Positions 26,296-35,907 of a stretch of 64,000 nucleotides of DNA are shown piece by piece. Each line of letters starts with the position of its first letter. The first letter of the stretch is position 1. The translations under genes and the position numbers were made by a program. The stretch lies in contig NZ_CP039451.1 of the NCBI RefSeq assembly GCF_004843725.1, forward strand, positions 1,610,501 through 1,674,500. The letters are read 5' to 3'. The notes under the pieces were generated by a model. The model did not search any database. It was not told the origin of the DNA and saw only the letters and a program-made list of their open reading frames with translations. The DNA comes from Psychroserpens sp. NJDZ02 (GTDB lineage: Bacteria > Bacteroidota > Bacteroidia > Flavobacteriales > Flavobacteriaceae).

Positions 26296-28119
26296 TTAGT
26301 TTATTGTATTGTTTGTTTTATCAATATCTGCCATTAATTGATTTGGATCTATAGTAATAGATTTAATCAAACTTTTTGATTTACTGATACTAAAACTGTA
26401 GGTTGGTATCGCCCAAGCCCAATCGTTTAATACCTTAGTCGTTGTTGCTACTGGCTTTTCTCCACGCATCATTTGTAGTGGTATGTAGAATTGTTCTTTA
26501 GTTCCATCAGTATATTCTACTGTTATATCTATAGGCATTGGCATTAAACCTTTACGTTCTAAATTAACGGTTGTAATGCTATTATTCTCTTCTGTTGAAC
26601 TAATAGCATAGTCGATGGTATTAGTAGTCTGTGTCCAATCCATTAGGTACCAATCTAATTCTAAACCAGAAACTTTTTCTGCAGTGCGAATAATATCCAA
26701 TGGTCTTGGGTGTTTAAAAGAAAAATCATCAAAATACTTTTTAATTGTTTTCTTTAAGTTTTCTTTTCCGATAACATAACCTAATTGAGATAAAAATACA
26801 GAGCCTTTATTGTAAGCTGTAATACCATAAGCCATGTTAGTTTCGTAACGATCGGCGTGTGTTGTCTGTGGCTTTTCTTTTCCTGATTTTGCCAAATAAT
26901 AGTAACCATTATAAGCGCTAGCTGCTGGATTTTTTAAGTTAGTATTATTAATGGCATCCATTGCATAGTCGCTAATATAACTTGTAAAACCTTCGTCCAT
27001 CCACTCGTGTTTAGCCTCGTTAGACGCCAGTAAAAACTGAAACCATGTATGTGCCATTTCATGTGCTGTGACACCAACTAAGCTACCAAACTTACGTTTA
27101 CCTGTAATTAAAGTACACATAGCATACTCCATACCACCATCACCACCTTGTATAACTGAATATTGATCGTAAGGATACTGACCAACGTTTTCAGAAAAAT
27201 ACTGCATTAGTTGTACTGTTTTAGGTTGTAAATCTTTCCAAAATTGTAAATTCTCTGCTGGTAAATCTTTTTTATAATAAAAATTAAGCATAGGACCATT
27301 TGGTACTTGCATAGTATCATGTATATAATCAGGATCTGCAGCCCAAGTAAAGTCATGTACTCTAGGGGCTTTAAAACGTAATGTTTTTTTGTTTCCTTTT
27401 ATTGTAGCGTCTCCTTGTTGGTAACCAGTACCTCCAACAACGTAATTTTTATCAATAGTTAAGTTAACTTCAAAATCTCCCCAAACACCATGAAACTCAC
27501 GTCCAATGTATGGATCTGCATGCCAGCCTTCAAAATCATATTCTGCTAATTTAGGATACCATTGCGTCATAGACAGTGCTACACCTTCTGCATTATCACG
27601 ACCAGAACGTCTAATTTGTTGTGGTACTTGTGCGTCAAAATCCATAGTAAAAGTTACACTTTCTCCTGGTTGGATTGGTTTAGCTAAATCTACTTCTAAA
27701 ACAGTTCCTACCGTGTCATGATTTAAAGATTTACCGTTTTGTTTTAGACTGTTTACTTTGATATAACCAATCTCGTTTGGTGCTAATTTACTAATACGAT
27801 CTCCAACACGTTTATCTGGATCAGCAATAGTACGAGAGCGTACATCCATTTCGCTACCTGGTTGAAAGGCATTAAAGTATAAATGATAATACACACGGTC
27901 TAAAACATCTGGAGAGTTATTAGTATACACTAATGTTTGTTTTCCTTTATATTGATAGGTATTCACATCCATATCAATATCCATTTTATAATCTACATGT
28001 TGTTGCCAATAGGTAGATTTGGAATCGATTGTACTTCCAGTTGCAGAAGTGACTTGTTTAGTAGATTTACACGCTGTAAAAACACTAAAAACAGTAAATA
28101 AAAGAAGTAATTTTTTCAT
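26296..28119 (-). CDS. M1 family metallopeptidase, lipoprotein
   Basis: 607 residues from the chosen start MKKLLLLFTVFSVFTACKS, which puts a lipobox (FTAC) at the N-terminus; a longer frame to 28152 adds 11 residues. The zinc site is HEMAHTWFQF (HExxH) with the third ligand Glu in EWMDEGFTSYISDY; the substrate-binding exopeptidase motif is GGMEYAMCTLI, an equivalent of GAMEN. This fits M1 aminopeptidases on the periplasmic face. It lies downstream of the subtilase gene but is separated from it by a terminator. Confidence 0.9.
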   Translation of the reverse strand: MKKLLLLFTVFSVFTACKSTKQVTSATGSTIDSKSTYWQQHVDYKMDIDMDVNTYQYKGKQTLVYTNNSPDVLDRVYYHLYFNAFQPGSEMDVRSRTIADPDKRVGDRISKLAPNEIGYIKVNSLKQNGKSLNHDTVGTVLEVDLAKPIQPGESVTFTMDFDAQVPQQIRRSGRDNAEGVALSMTQWYPKLAEYDFEGWHADPYIGREFHGVWGDFEVNLTIDKNYVVGGTGYQQGDATIKGNKKTLRFKAPRVHDFTWAADPDYIHDTMQVPNGPMLNFYYKKDLPAENLQFWKDLQPKTVQLMQYFSENVGQYPYDQYSVIQGGDGGMEYAMCTLITGKRKFGSLVGVTAHEMAHTWFQFLLASNEAKHEWMDEGFTSYISDYAMDAINNTNLKNPAASAYNGYYYLAKSGKEKPQTTHADRYETNMAYGITAYNKGSVFLSQLGYVIGKENLKKTIKKYFDDFSFKHPRPLDIIRTAEKVSGLELDWYLMDWTQTTNTIDYAISSTEENNSITTVNLERKGLMPMPIDITVEYTDGTKEQFYIPLQMMRGEKPVATTTKVLNDWAWAIPTYSFSISKSKSLIKSITIDPNQLMADIDKTNNTIN

Positions 28120-28136
28120 TGCATTTAAATTGAAAT

Positions 28137-28171
28137 AAAAAAGCCTCAACATGATTGGTTGAGGCTTTTTT
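28137..28171 (-). terminator. subtilase gene terminator
   Basis: 14-bp perfect stem AAAAAAGCCTCAAC / GTTGAGGCTTTTTT with a 7-base loop, 14 bases after the subtilase stop. Confidence 0.88.
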
Positions 28172-28184
28172 AATTATTGATTTA

Positions 28185-29801
28185 TTATTTAGGAATTTGT
28201 GACGCTATAATTAAAGCATTGTAAGCATTTACAATTTTACCAGATTTACTTAAATTATCAAATGGTTGCACGTTATTAGCATCTCCACCAACAATTACTT
28301 TTGTTGGAACGGTTAGACCTGAGTCCAAAATAACTTGTTTAACCTGAGCAGCTGTTAGCTTAGGGTATTGTGACCAAACTAAGGCAGAAACACCAGCTAC
28401 AGCAGGAGAAGCCATACTTGTTCCTCCCATTGATTTGTATTCGTTTTCTGGAACTGTAGAATACACTTCTGAACCAGGCGCAAATACATCAACATTATTT
28501 TTACCGTAGTTAGAAAAACTAGATACCAATTTAGTACCATAACTAGCCGCCAAAGATCCAACGCGGATGTAAGTATTTGATAACTCTACATAATTTATAT
28601 TATCATCAGGAAAGTTTGCTTCTGTATCTACATCTTTACTGTCGTTACCAGCAGCATGCACAAAAATCACACCATTATCACTAGCATATTTAATAGCATC
28701 TCTTACCCATTCTGGGTGCATAGAGTAGCTTTTACCAAAACTACCATTAATAACTTTTGCACCATTATTAACTGCGTATCTAATAGCTTTTGCAATATCT
28801 TTATCGTATTCATCTCCATTAGGTACCGCTCTAATTGCCATAATTTTTACATTGTTAGCAACACCATTAACACCTAAACCATTGTTACGTTCTGCAGCAA
28901 TAATACCAGCAACGTGTGTTCCATGACTTTCCGATTTTTTAGTTGGCATAACGTTAGCGTTACCATAACCTATTTTGTCATTAAAAACATCAGGATTATC
29001 TCCTGTTTTACGTCCTTTAAATTCTTTATTTAGGTTAGCATTAAGTTGGTCTGCAAAATACTCTACACCGTCTTTTATTTGTTCTTCAGCTTCAGTCAAA
29101 GAAGTCATTCCGTTAGCATACATAAATTTGGCAGCTGCAACAGCAGTTGCTAATTCTGATCCTTCTGCTGGAGTTAGAGCGTTAACCTCTGCAGGTGTAA
29201 AATCAGATTTTTTAAAATGCGCAGTTAATTCTTTATTAGCACTACTAACATTTGCATAAATTTGATCATAACGTTGTTTACTACTTAAAGCCGTTTGATA
29301 CGCTTCTTCCAGTTCTGCATTAGCTTCTGCATATCTTGGAATACTAGTATCTAATGTTGCTGCAATACGTGTCATTTCTAGTTGTTCATCATAGGCATCT
29401 CCTAAAAAGTTCCAACCATGAATATCATCGATATAGCCATTGTAATCATCATCTATTCCATTTCCAGGAATTTCTTTCGTGTTAGTCCAAATAACCCCTT
29501 CTAAATCTTCGTGTGTAATATCTATTCCCGAATCTATAACAGCAACTATAATTTGTTTTCCTTTTCTACCTTTAATTATTTCGGCGTAAGCCTTATCCAC
29601 ACTCATACCAGGAATAGTGTCTTTTACTAAGTCTAAATGACCCCAATTGTGAGCTTCAATCTCTGTTAAGGGAGACTCTTTAATTGGTGTATTATCAATA
29701 TTTTCTACTGGTGTAGATAATATAGGAGAGCTTCCTCCGCAACTAGATAATACTAGTGCTACAAAAGCGGACAATACAATTGGTTTGTAGGTAATCTTCA
29801 T
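28185..29801 (-). CDS. S8 (subtilisin-like) serine protease, lipoprotein
   Basis: 538 residues. Lipoprotein signal with LVLSSC (Cys 21). Catalytic triad: Asp 90 in VAVIDSGIDITHED, His 294 in SHGTHVAGII, Ser 461 in GGTSMASPAVAG; oxyanion Asn in HAAGND near 384. The Asp-to-His distance is about 204 residues because of a helical, Ala/Glu/Lys-rich insertion (about 140-285), far longer than in subtilisin. Outer-membrane or periplasmic anchoring is likely. No propeptide-like inhibitor domain is obvious. Confidence 0.92.
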   Translation of the reverse strand: MKITYKPIVLSAFVALVLSSCGGSSPILSTPVENIDNTPIKESPLTEIEAHNWGHLDLVKDTIPGMSVDKAYAEIIKGRKGKQIIVAVIDSGIDITHEDLEGVIWTNTKEIPGNGIDDDYNGYIDDIHGWNFLGDAYDEQLEMTRIAATLDTSIPRYAEANAELEEAYQTALSSKQRYDQIYANVSSANKELTAHFKKSDFTPAEVNALTPAEGSELATAVAAAKFMYANGMTSLTEAEEQIKDGVEYFADQLNANLNKEFKGRKTGDNPDVFNDKIGYGNANVMPTKKSESHGTHVAGIIAAERNNGLGVNGVANNVKIMAIRAVPNGDEYDKDIAKAIRYAVNNGAKVINGSFGKSYSMHPEWVRDAIKYASDNGVIFVHAAGNDSKDVDTEANFPDDNINYVELSNTYIRVGSLAASYGTKLVSSFSNYGKNNVDVFAPGSEVYSTVPENEYKSMGGTSMASPAVAGVSALVWSQYPKLTAAQVKQVILDSGLTVPTKVIVGGDANNVQPFDNLSKSGKIVNAYNALIIASQIPK

Positions 29802-29824
29802 TGTAATTTATTTTGATTAGTTAG

Positions 29825-30685
29825 TTAGTTAAAAATATCGTTACAAGTAAAAGTGTCTTTTAGTCGGACCCCTTTTTCAGTATGCTGTACAGTGATAATC
29901 TCATTATGAGCATCATGCTCCAAAAATAAGTAATAATTGTTATCTGCTGCTAAATTGAGAAATTTTTCTTTCTCATCTAGTGTTAATAGGGGTCTTGTGT
30001 CATATCCCATTACAAATGGTAAAGGTAAATGACCAGCTGTTGGTAATAAATCTGCCATAAAACAAATGATTTTTCCATTGTAATTTATCATAGGAATCAT
30101 TTGTTTGTCTGTATGTCCATTGGCATAAAAGATATCGAAACCCAATGCTGAATTCTTCAAAATATCATCCTGCGGAATATCTGTAAATTTTAAACGCCCA
30201 CTTTGTTCCATTGGAAGTATGTTTTCTTCTAAAAACGAAGCGACTTCGCGACGATTAGGTTCTGTTGCCCATTTCCAGTGATCTTTATTACTCCAAAAGT
30301 GTGCATTTTTAAAAGCAGATTCTAATTTTGTACGGTCGTTATTATAATTAAAAGCACCACCTGAATGGTCAAAATGAAGGTGTGTCAAAAAGACATCTGT
30401 GACATCATTTGAAGAAAAACCAGCAGTGTTTAAAGATTTTTCTAATGTGTCATCTCCGTATAAGTTATAATAACCATAAAACTTATCGCTTTGCTTGGTT
30501 CCCATACCTGTATCTATTAAAGTCAGACGATTACCATCTTCAATTAATAAACAACGCGCCGCGATATCTATCATGTTATTGGCGTCTGCTGGATTGGTTC
30601 TGGTCCATAAAGATTTAGGGACAACACCAAACATAGCTCCGCCATCTAATTTAAAATGACCTGCTTGTATTGGATGTAATTTCAT
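29825..30685 (-). CDS. MBL-fold metallohydrolase
   Basis: 286 residues, cytoplasmic. Metal-binding motif HLHFDHSGG (HxHxDH) near residue 103, with further ligands in YANGHTDKQM (His near 186) and LFLEHDAH near 255, the order found in the AttM/AiiA-like and lactonase-type members. A quorum-lactonase role is possible but cannot be inferred from motifs alone. Independent minus-strand gene between the SulP and subtilase genes. Confidence 0.85.
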   Translation of the reverse strand: MKLHPIQAGHFKLDGGAMFGVVPKSLWTRTNPADANNMIDIAARCLLIEDGNRLTLIDTGMGTKQSDKFYGYYNLYGDDTLEKSLNTAGFSSNDVTDVFLTHLHFDHSGGAFNYNNDRTKLESAFKNAHFWSNKDHWKWATEPNRREVASFLEENILPMEQSGRLKFTDIPQDDILKNSALGFDIFYANGHTDKQMIPMINYNGKIICFMADLLPTAGHLPLPFVMGYDTRPLLTLDEKEKFLNLAADNNYYLFLEHDAHNEIITVQHTEKGVRLKDTFTCNDIFN

Positions 30686-30757
30686 TGTAAATTGAATTTA
30701 AAAAGGCTCTGCAAATTACTAAATAACCAAGAGATGGGTTATAATATTAAGGTTTTA

Positions 30758-32944
30758 TTAAGAAATCACTTGTTTTAAACGCTTTCCGAAGTCATAAAGC
30801 GCTTTAATTTCTTTAATACTAGCTAGACGCTCTCTTCCAAAGATTAGTAAATCTTTACCGTTAGATTCGATATGATAATACGGGTTGCTTTCAAAAAAGT
30901 GTGTAATTTCATTTGTAAAAAAGCGTTGTATAGCATGAGTATCCTCACCTAATAAATAAAAACGATTAGAGAAATCTGTATGATTTTTAATAGGAATATC
31001 TTTAAAACCAGCAAACGCATATACTTTTTCTAAAAAACCTTCTCTGTCTAAAGTAAATTCAGGAATATCCTTATTTAATTTTATATGAAGCATCGTACTA
31101 CGCACGACTTCTTTGGCAATAAATTCCCCTTCAGAAAATTCGATATCAAATAGGTTTAAGGAGTTATCTTTATTATGGATTTGGTTGTATATGTAATTGA
31201 TTTGCTTCGTTCTAAAAAATAAAAAGTTATTTAAAAATAAGGTATCACGTTCTTTTTTAGAATCATAATTTAAATCAAAATCTGTAGTCAATTCTTCAAT
31301 AGTCGTTTGACGACGTGTTAAGCTGTTTTTAATAAGTTTTGGTACTGGTAATAAGCGACGCAGTGCAAAAGGATGCTCAGATTCGGTATCATGTAAATCT
31401 AATCCTAACACTTCAAAATGACCACCACGTTTGGTAAACAATTCTTGATAATTATTTAGATTCTCCATGACGGTATGATCTACAAATTGACATAATGAAA
31501 AGTCTAAAATTACATCCTCGTTTTCTGGAATAGCATCTAGTTTGTCTTTTAGCTTGTAGAAGTTTAAAAAGCTGCAAAAATGTTTGACACTGACATAATA
31601 GTGTGTGTCTTCTTGAAACATTAAGACATTTGGTTTTAGCCAGTTTTTAGCAAACAGTGTCACGTTTTTATTAATTATTATATGAATGATAAACGTGATA
31701 AAAACACCTGATAAAATACCAGAGATTAATCCAATTTTAAGCGTTACAAGTAGTGTTACAAAAAAGATTATTAGTTGTTCTTTTCCGATTCTGAAAATCT
31801 TTTTAATATTTTCTGGAGAGGCTAATTTATAACCTGTATAAACCAATATAGCCATTAAAGCCGGTAACGGAATACGTGTTAATTGCGTACTAAATAATAC
31901 AATAAAAATAACTAAGAACAAGGCATGAAAAAAGTTAGAAGACCTGTTGCTACCACCATTATTGACATTAACAGAGCTTCTTGCAATAACAGTTACTACG
32001 TTAAGGCCTCCTAGAAATCCACTTCCTACAGTTGCCAGCCCTAAGGCTTTTAAGTCACGATTAACATTACTTCTGCGCTTTTCAGGATCTAATTTATCCA
32101 CTGCTTTGATACTTAATAAAGATTCTATACTCGCAATAAGTGTTAGTGCTAAAACACTTGTCCAGAAGGGAAATGTGCCTATTTTACTAAAGTTAACGGT
32201 TGGAATTTGAGATACGATTTCTGAAAATTCTGGTATACCCGAAATCATGTACTTAAGCGCGATTGGGTTGGCTTCGTGCGCTACTAATTCAAAATAATAA
32301 CTAAAGCCAATAGATAGGATAACAATCCACATCGGTGCCGGAATAAGTTGTAGGTATTTATTTCTAATTTTAGAATAAAAAATCATAATTAGAAAACTAA
32401 TAACTCCAGCTAAAGCAGCATAAATTAAGCCTGTATTTTGGTAATGAATGGCATCATTTATAGTTAACGGAATTTCAAAAAGATAGTCAATAGTATCTTC
32501 ACGTTTTATCCTGTGAGCCAGCATAATATGAAACTGTTTCCCTAAAATAATCAGTCCAATAGCAGCCAACATACCCTGTATTGCAGAGGACGGGAAGAAA
32601 TCTGCTAATTTACCTAAGCGTAAAAAACCTAATACTAACAGTAAAGCACCAGAACAGATTATGGCAGCATAAGCGCTTTCTAATCCTAAAGTAGCTATAG
32701 TCCCTAAAAGGACACCTACTAATCCATTTCCCGGACCAGCAATAGTAACATTACTACCTCCTAAAATAGAGACAACAATACCACCAATTACAGCAGCAAT
32801 TACACCAGAAATTGGAGGTGCATCACTAGCCATAGCTAGACCTAAACCTAAAGGTAAAGCAATAAGGCTGACCACAAAACCAGAAAAAATATTTTTAGGT
32901 AATGCTTTAAAAAAGGCCTTTATGTTATTCTGTTTTGGACTCAT
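30758..32944 (-). CDS. SulP family anion transporter with STAS domain
   Basis: 728 residues, longer than the usual ~550. Ten to fourteen membrane segments; core motifs KNIFSGFVVSLIALPLGLGLA, SNVTIAGPGNGLVG and ASIESLLSIKAVDKLDP mark the SulP family. A STAS domain (about 440-530: VILDFSLCQFVDHTVMENL) follows, then an extra ~190-residue C-terminal region of unknown role. Substrate may be sulfate or bicarbonate; sequence alone does not decide. It overlaps the universal stress protein gene by four bases. Confidence 0.88.
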   Translation of the reverse strand: MSPKQNNIKAFFKALPKNIFSGFVVSLIALPLGLGLAMASDAPPISGVIAAVIGGIVVSILGGSNVTIAGPGNGLVGVLLGTIATLGLESAYAAIICSGALLLVLGFLRLGKLADFFPSSAIQGMLAAIGLIILGKQFHIMLAHRIKREDTIDYLFEIPLTINDAIHYQNTGLIYAALAGVISFLIMIFYSKIRNKYLQLIPAPMWIVILSIGFSYYFELVAHEANPIALKYMISGIPEFSEIVSQIPTVNFSKIGTFPFWTSVLALTLIASIESLLSIKAVDKLDPEKRRSNVNRDLKALGLATVGSGFLGGLNVVTVIARSSVNVNNGGSNRSSNFFHALFLVIFIVLFSTQLTRIPLPALMAILVYTGYKLASPENIKKIFRIGKEQLIIFFVTLLVTLKIGLISGILSGVFITFIIHIIINKNVTLFAKNWLKPNVLMFQEDTHYYVSVKHFCSFLNFYKLKDKLDAIPENEDVILDFSLCQFVDHTVMENLNNYQELFTKRGGHFEVLGLDLHDTESEHPFALRRLLPVPKLIKNSLTRRQTTIEELTTDFDLNYDSKKERDTLFLNNFLFFRTKQINYIYNQIHNKDNSLNLFDIEFSEGEFIAKEVVRSTMLHIKLNKDIPEFTLDREGFLEKVYAFAGFKDIPIKNHTDFSNRFYLLGEDTHAIQRFFTNEITHFFESNPYYHIESNGKDLLIFGRERLASIKEIKALYDFGKRLKQVIS

Positions 32945-33789
32945 TGAATAATTAAGACGTCTGTTGGAAGTTCGGTTAAGATATGTTCTATATCATGTGG
33001 GAATAAACGGTCCCAGAAAGTCATTTTTGTTGGCGCATTCATTACTAATAAATCTGCTCTTTTAATTTGCGCATAGTGACCAATAGAATAGCCTTGAGTC
33101 CCAAAAATAGGCTGCGATTTTATAACAATATTGGTCGTATGTGCTTTTGGTAAATCTTCAATTATATGATTAATTCTTGAGTTTTCTCGATTACAAATCT
33201 TTGCTTTTATAATGTTTGCATGTCGTAATGACTTGTCATCATCGACTTTGATATCAATTTCGTTTTGCTTAATTTCTTCAACAATAGTCAACTGTTCGGC
33301 ATTTAATTTGGAAGCCACATAAAAAGCAGAAGCAATGGTTTGTTCTGTTTTAGGATCTTCCAATCCGTTAACAACAATATGTCGACACGGTAACCTTTCA
33401 ATAGAAGGATTTATTAACAGTAACAAACTACATTTAGCTTGTCTAGTAATTTTTCTGGCAATAGAGCCGACGTAGTATTTTACAAAGTTTTCACGTTTGG
33501 CTGCACCAATAATTAGTAGATCAAAGTTTTTTTCTTGCGAGGTACTTAAAATGGCATCTACAGGATTTCCTGATTTAAAAACCACTTCGTACTCAAGATT
33601 ATCTTTTTTAAAAGCATTTAAAATAATTTTTAAAGTTTTTAATTTATCTTCAGACTGCTCTCCAATATGGACCATAACCAATTTAGCCTCAAAAAATAGG
33701 GATAGTCTAGCAGCCTCATAAAGATTTGCTTTTAGGTTAGGCGAAAACGCGACACCAATTCCGATAGTTTTAAAAGGTTTTAAAGACAC
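32941..33789 (-). CDS. tandem universal stress protein
   Basis: 282 residues from a GTG at 33789, chosen because it begins just before the first Usp strand (FKTIGIGVAFSPN). A longer TTG-initiated frame reaches 33876, so the start is uncertain. Two Usp domains: the first has LLIIGAAKRENFVKYYVGSIARKI (nucleotide-binding G-type loop), the second VMNAPTKMTFWDRLF near the end. Its stop overlaps the SulP start, so the pair is translationally coupled; Usp may sense energy state for the transporter. Confidence 0.78.
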   Translation of the reverse strand: MSLKPFKTIGIGVAFSPNLKANLYEAARLSLFFEAKLVMVHIGEQSEDKLKTLKIILNAFKKDNLEYEVVFKSGNPVDAILSTSQEKNFDLLIIGAAKRENFVKYYVGSIARKITRQAKCSLLLLINPSIERLPCRHIVVNGLEDPKTEQTIASAFYVASKLNAEQLTIVEEIKQNEIDIKVDDDKSLRHANIIKAKICNRENSRINHIIEDLPKAHTTNIVIKSQPIFGTQGYSIGHYAQIKRADLLVMNAPTKMTFWDRLFPHDIEHILTELPTDVLIIQ

Positions 33790-33959
33790 TTGAGTTATTA
33801 ATGTTTTTTGAAAAATTGTAAGATACTCTTTTTTTAAGTTTAAAAAAATTGAGAGGTAAGGAGGCTTAAGATTCAAAAACCAACTTTTTACTCTAAATTT
33901 GGGTTAAAATATAGACGTAGAATTAAAGAATTAGTATTTTCACAAAAAACGTAAACTGA

Positions 33960-35804
33960 ATGTTAGAATTAGGAGGAATCATCATTTTAGGGATACTAGC
34001 GCAATGGATGGCATGGAAATTAAAAATACCTGCTATTTTACCTTTGATATTAATTGGTTTATTAGTTGGCCCAATTGCTGCCGAGTTTTTAAGTGAAGAC
34101 GGAACCAAGTGGATCGAACCCATTTGGAATGGCGAAGAGGGCTTGTTTCCTGGAGAAAGCTTATTTTATTTTGTCTCCTTAGCGATAAGTATTATTCTTT
34201 TTGAAGGTGGATTAACCTTGAAAATGAGTGAAATTAAAAATGTAGGACCCGTAATAACAAAGCTTATTTCGTTAGGTTCTTTAGTAACCTTTTTTGGCGC
34301 TGGTGCTGCTGCACATTATATTTTTGGTCTGACTTGGGAAATTGCATTTCTATTTTCAGGATTAATAATTGTTACGGGACCCACTGTAATTACTCCTATT
34401 TTAAGAAATATACCTCTTAAAAAAGATATCTCTACCGTTTTAAAATGGGAAGGGATTTTAATTGATCCTATCGGGGCTTTAGTTGCTGTATTGGTTTTTG
34501 AATTTATAAGCGTAGATGCTGGAGGCGAGTTTACTAAAACGGCATTAATCGAGTTTGGTAAAATTGTACTATTTGGAGCTACTTTTGGCTTTACATTTGC
34601 ACATGCCTTAAACTTTATTATTAATAAAAAATGGGTACCACATTATTTGCTAAATGTATTTGCATTAGCAGCTGTGTTAGGTGTTTTTGTATTGTCTGAT
34701 GTATTTGCACACGAGTCTGGATTACTTGCGGTAGTCGTTATGGGAATGGTTTTGGGTAACTCAAAATCACCGTATTTAAAAGACTTGTTATATTTTAAAG
34801 AATCGTTGAGTGTGTTATTAATTTCTATTTTGTTTATTCTACTGGCAGCAAATATTAATTATAGCGAGTTATTATTAATTTATAATTGGAAAACAGCAGC
34901 CCTTTTTGCTGTAATAATTTTGGTTATTAGGCCTATTGGTGTGTTTTTAAGCACGCATGGTTCTAAACTTAAGTTTAACGAAAAACTATTTATCAGTTGG
35001 GTTGGACCACGTGGTATTGTTGCGGCAGGTATTGCTTCTCTTTTTGGTTTAAAATTAGCGAGTAAAGGCATAGCGGGAGCCGAGTACATTACGCCTTTAG
35101 TGTTTGTTATCGTTTTAGGAACGGTACTTTTAAATGCAACGACTGCCAGAATTTTTGCTAAATTAGTGGGAGTTTTCTTAAAAGAATCTAATGGGATTTT
35201 AATTGTTGGTGCCTCTAAAGTCTCACGATTAATTGGTCATTATTTAGAATCTCATGGAAGACATGTTGTATTAATTGATAGTAATCAAAACAACATTAAT
35301 AAAGCGCAAGAGTTAGGTTTGGAAGCTATTAATACTAATATTTATTCTGAAACACTTAGCGATAATATAGAGCTTAACGATGTCGGGTATTTAATGGCGC
35401 TTACAGGTAATAATGAAATTAACAGGTATGCGATAACTAAGTTTTCTAAACAGTTTGGAGAAAATGGAGCTTTTAGATTAGTCTCGACTGACGAAATGTT
35501 GGATGATAACAATAACCCACAGGAAGGTTTATTTTCTCATAAGGATGATTTTAATAGATTAACAGAGGTTACAAAAAAGTTTCCAAGTATTCAGGAAATT
35601 GAAATTATTGATAAAGAACATTTGTTAGATTTAATAAAAACCACAAATGCAGATAGAGATATCATTCCTTTATTCATTAAAGATGATGAAGGCGAACTGC
35701 ATATTATTTCATCTTACAACACAAATATCGAAAACGCAAAAGAAGGTTATTATTTAGTGTATTTAGGAAAACCTTTAGATGTCGAAAAAGTAGATACGGT
35801 ATAA
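33960..35804 (+). CDS. cation:proton antiporter with TrkA-N domain
   Basis: 614 residues. N-terminal membrane domain of about 12 helices of the Na+/H+ exchanger type (GLLVGPIAAEFL, EGGLTLKMSEIKNVGPV, GPTVITPILRNIPL, SWVGPRGIVAAGIASLFG). A cytoplasmic Rossmann TrkA-N domain follows (about 415-530, GILIVGASKVSRLIGHYLES). Such proteins exchange Na+ or K+ for H+. Divergent from the Usp/SulP unit. Confidence 0.9.
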   Translation: MLELGGIIILGILAQWMAWKLKIPAILPLILIGLLVGPIAAEFLSEDGTKWIEPIWNGEEGLFPGESLFYFVSLAISIILFEGGLTLKMSEIKNVGPVITKLISLGSLVTFFGAGAAAHYIFGLTWEIAFLFSGLIIVTGPTVITPILRNIPLKKDISTVLKWEGILIDPIGALVAVLVFEFISVDAGGEFTKTALIEFGKIVLFGATFGFTFAHALNFIINKKWVPHYLLNVFALAAVLGVFVLSDVFAHESGLLAVVVMGMVLGNSKSPYLKDLLYFKESLSVLLISILFILLAANINYSELLLIYNWKTAALFAVIILVIRPIGVFLSTHGSKLKFNEKLFISWVGPRGIVAAGIASLFGLKLASKGIAGAEYITPLVFVIVLGTVLLNATTARIFAKLVGVFLKESNGILIVGASKVSRLIGHYLESHGRHVVLIDSNQNNINKAQELGLEAINTNIYSETLSDNIELNDVGYLMALTGNNEINRYAITKFSKQFGENGAFRLVSTDEMLDDNNNPQEGLFSHKDDFNRLTEVTKKFPSIQEIEIIDKEHLLDLIKTTNADRDIIPLFIKDDEGELHIISSYNTNIENAKEGYYLVYLGKPLDVEKVDTV

Positions 35805-35862
35805 GATATACCCATTCATCCCTTTTTTATCCCAATTGGGCACAAACTGTTTTTTATGATTA

Positions 35863-35891
35863 ATTGATAAGTATACCTTTAGCTTATCAAT
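35863..35891. promoter_or_regulatory. inverted repeat upstream of the barrel gene at 35908
   Basis: Perfect 9-bp arms ATTGATAAG / CTTATCAAT with an 11-base spacer, 16 bases before the ATG. No T-run follows, so an operator is more likely than a terminator. Confidence 0.4.
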
Positions 35892-35907
35892 CAAAAATCA
35901 AGCAGTT

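Noticed and set aside
35831..35840. Palindrome CCCAATTGGG after the antiporter gene
   Set aside because: Only 10 bp, no T-run and no repeat elsewhere in a regulatory position; a chance palindrome is likely.
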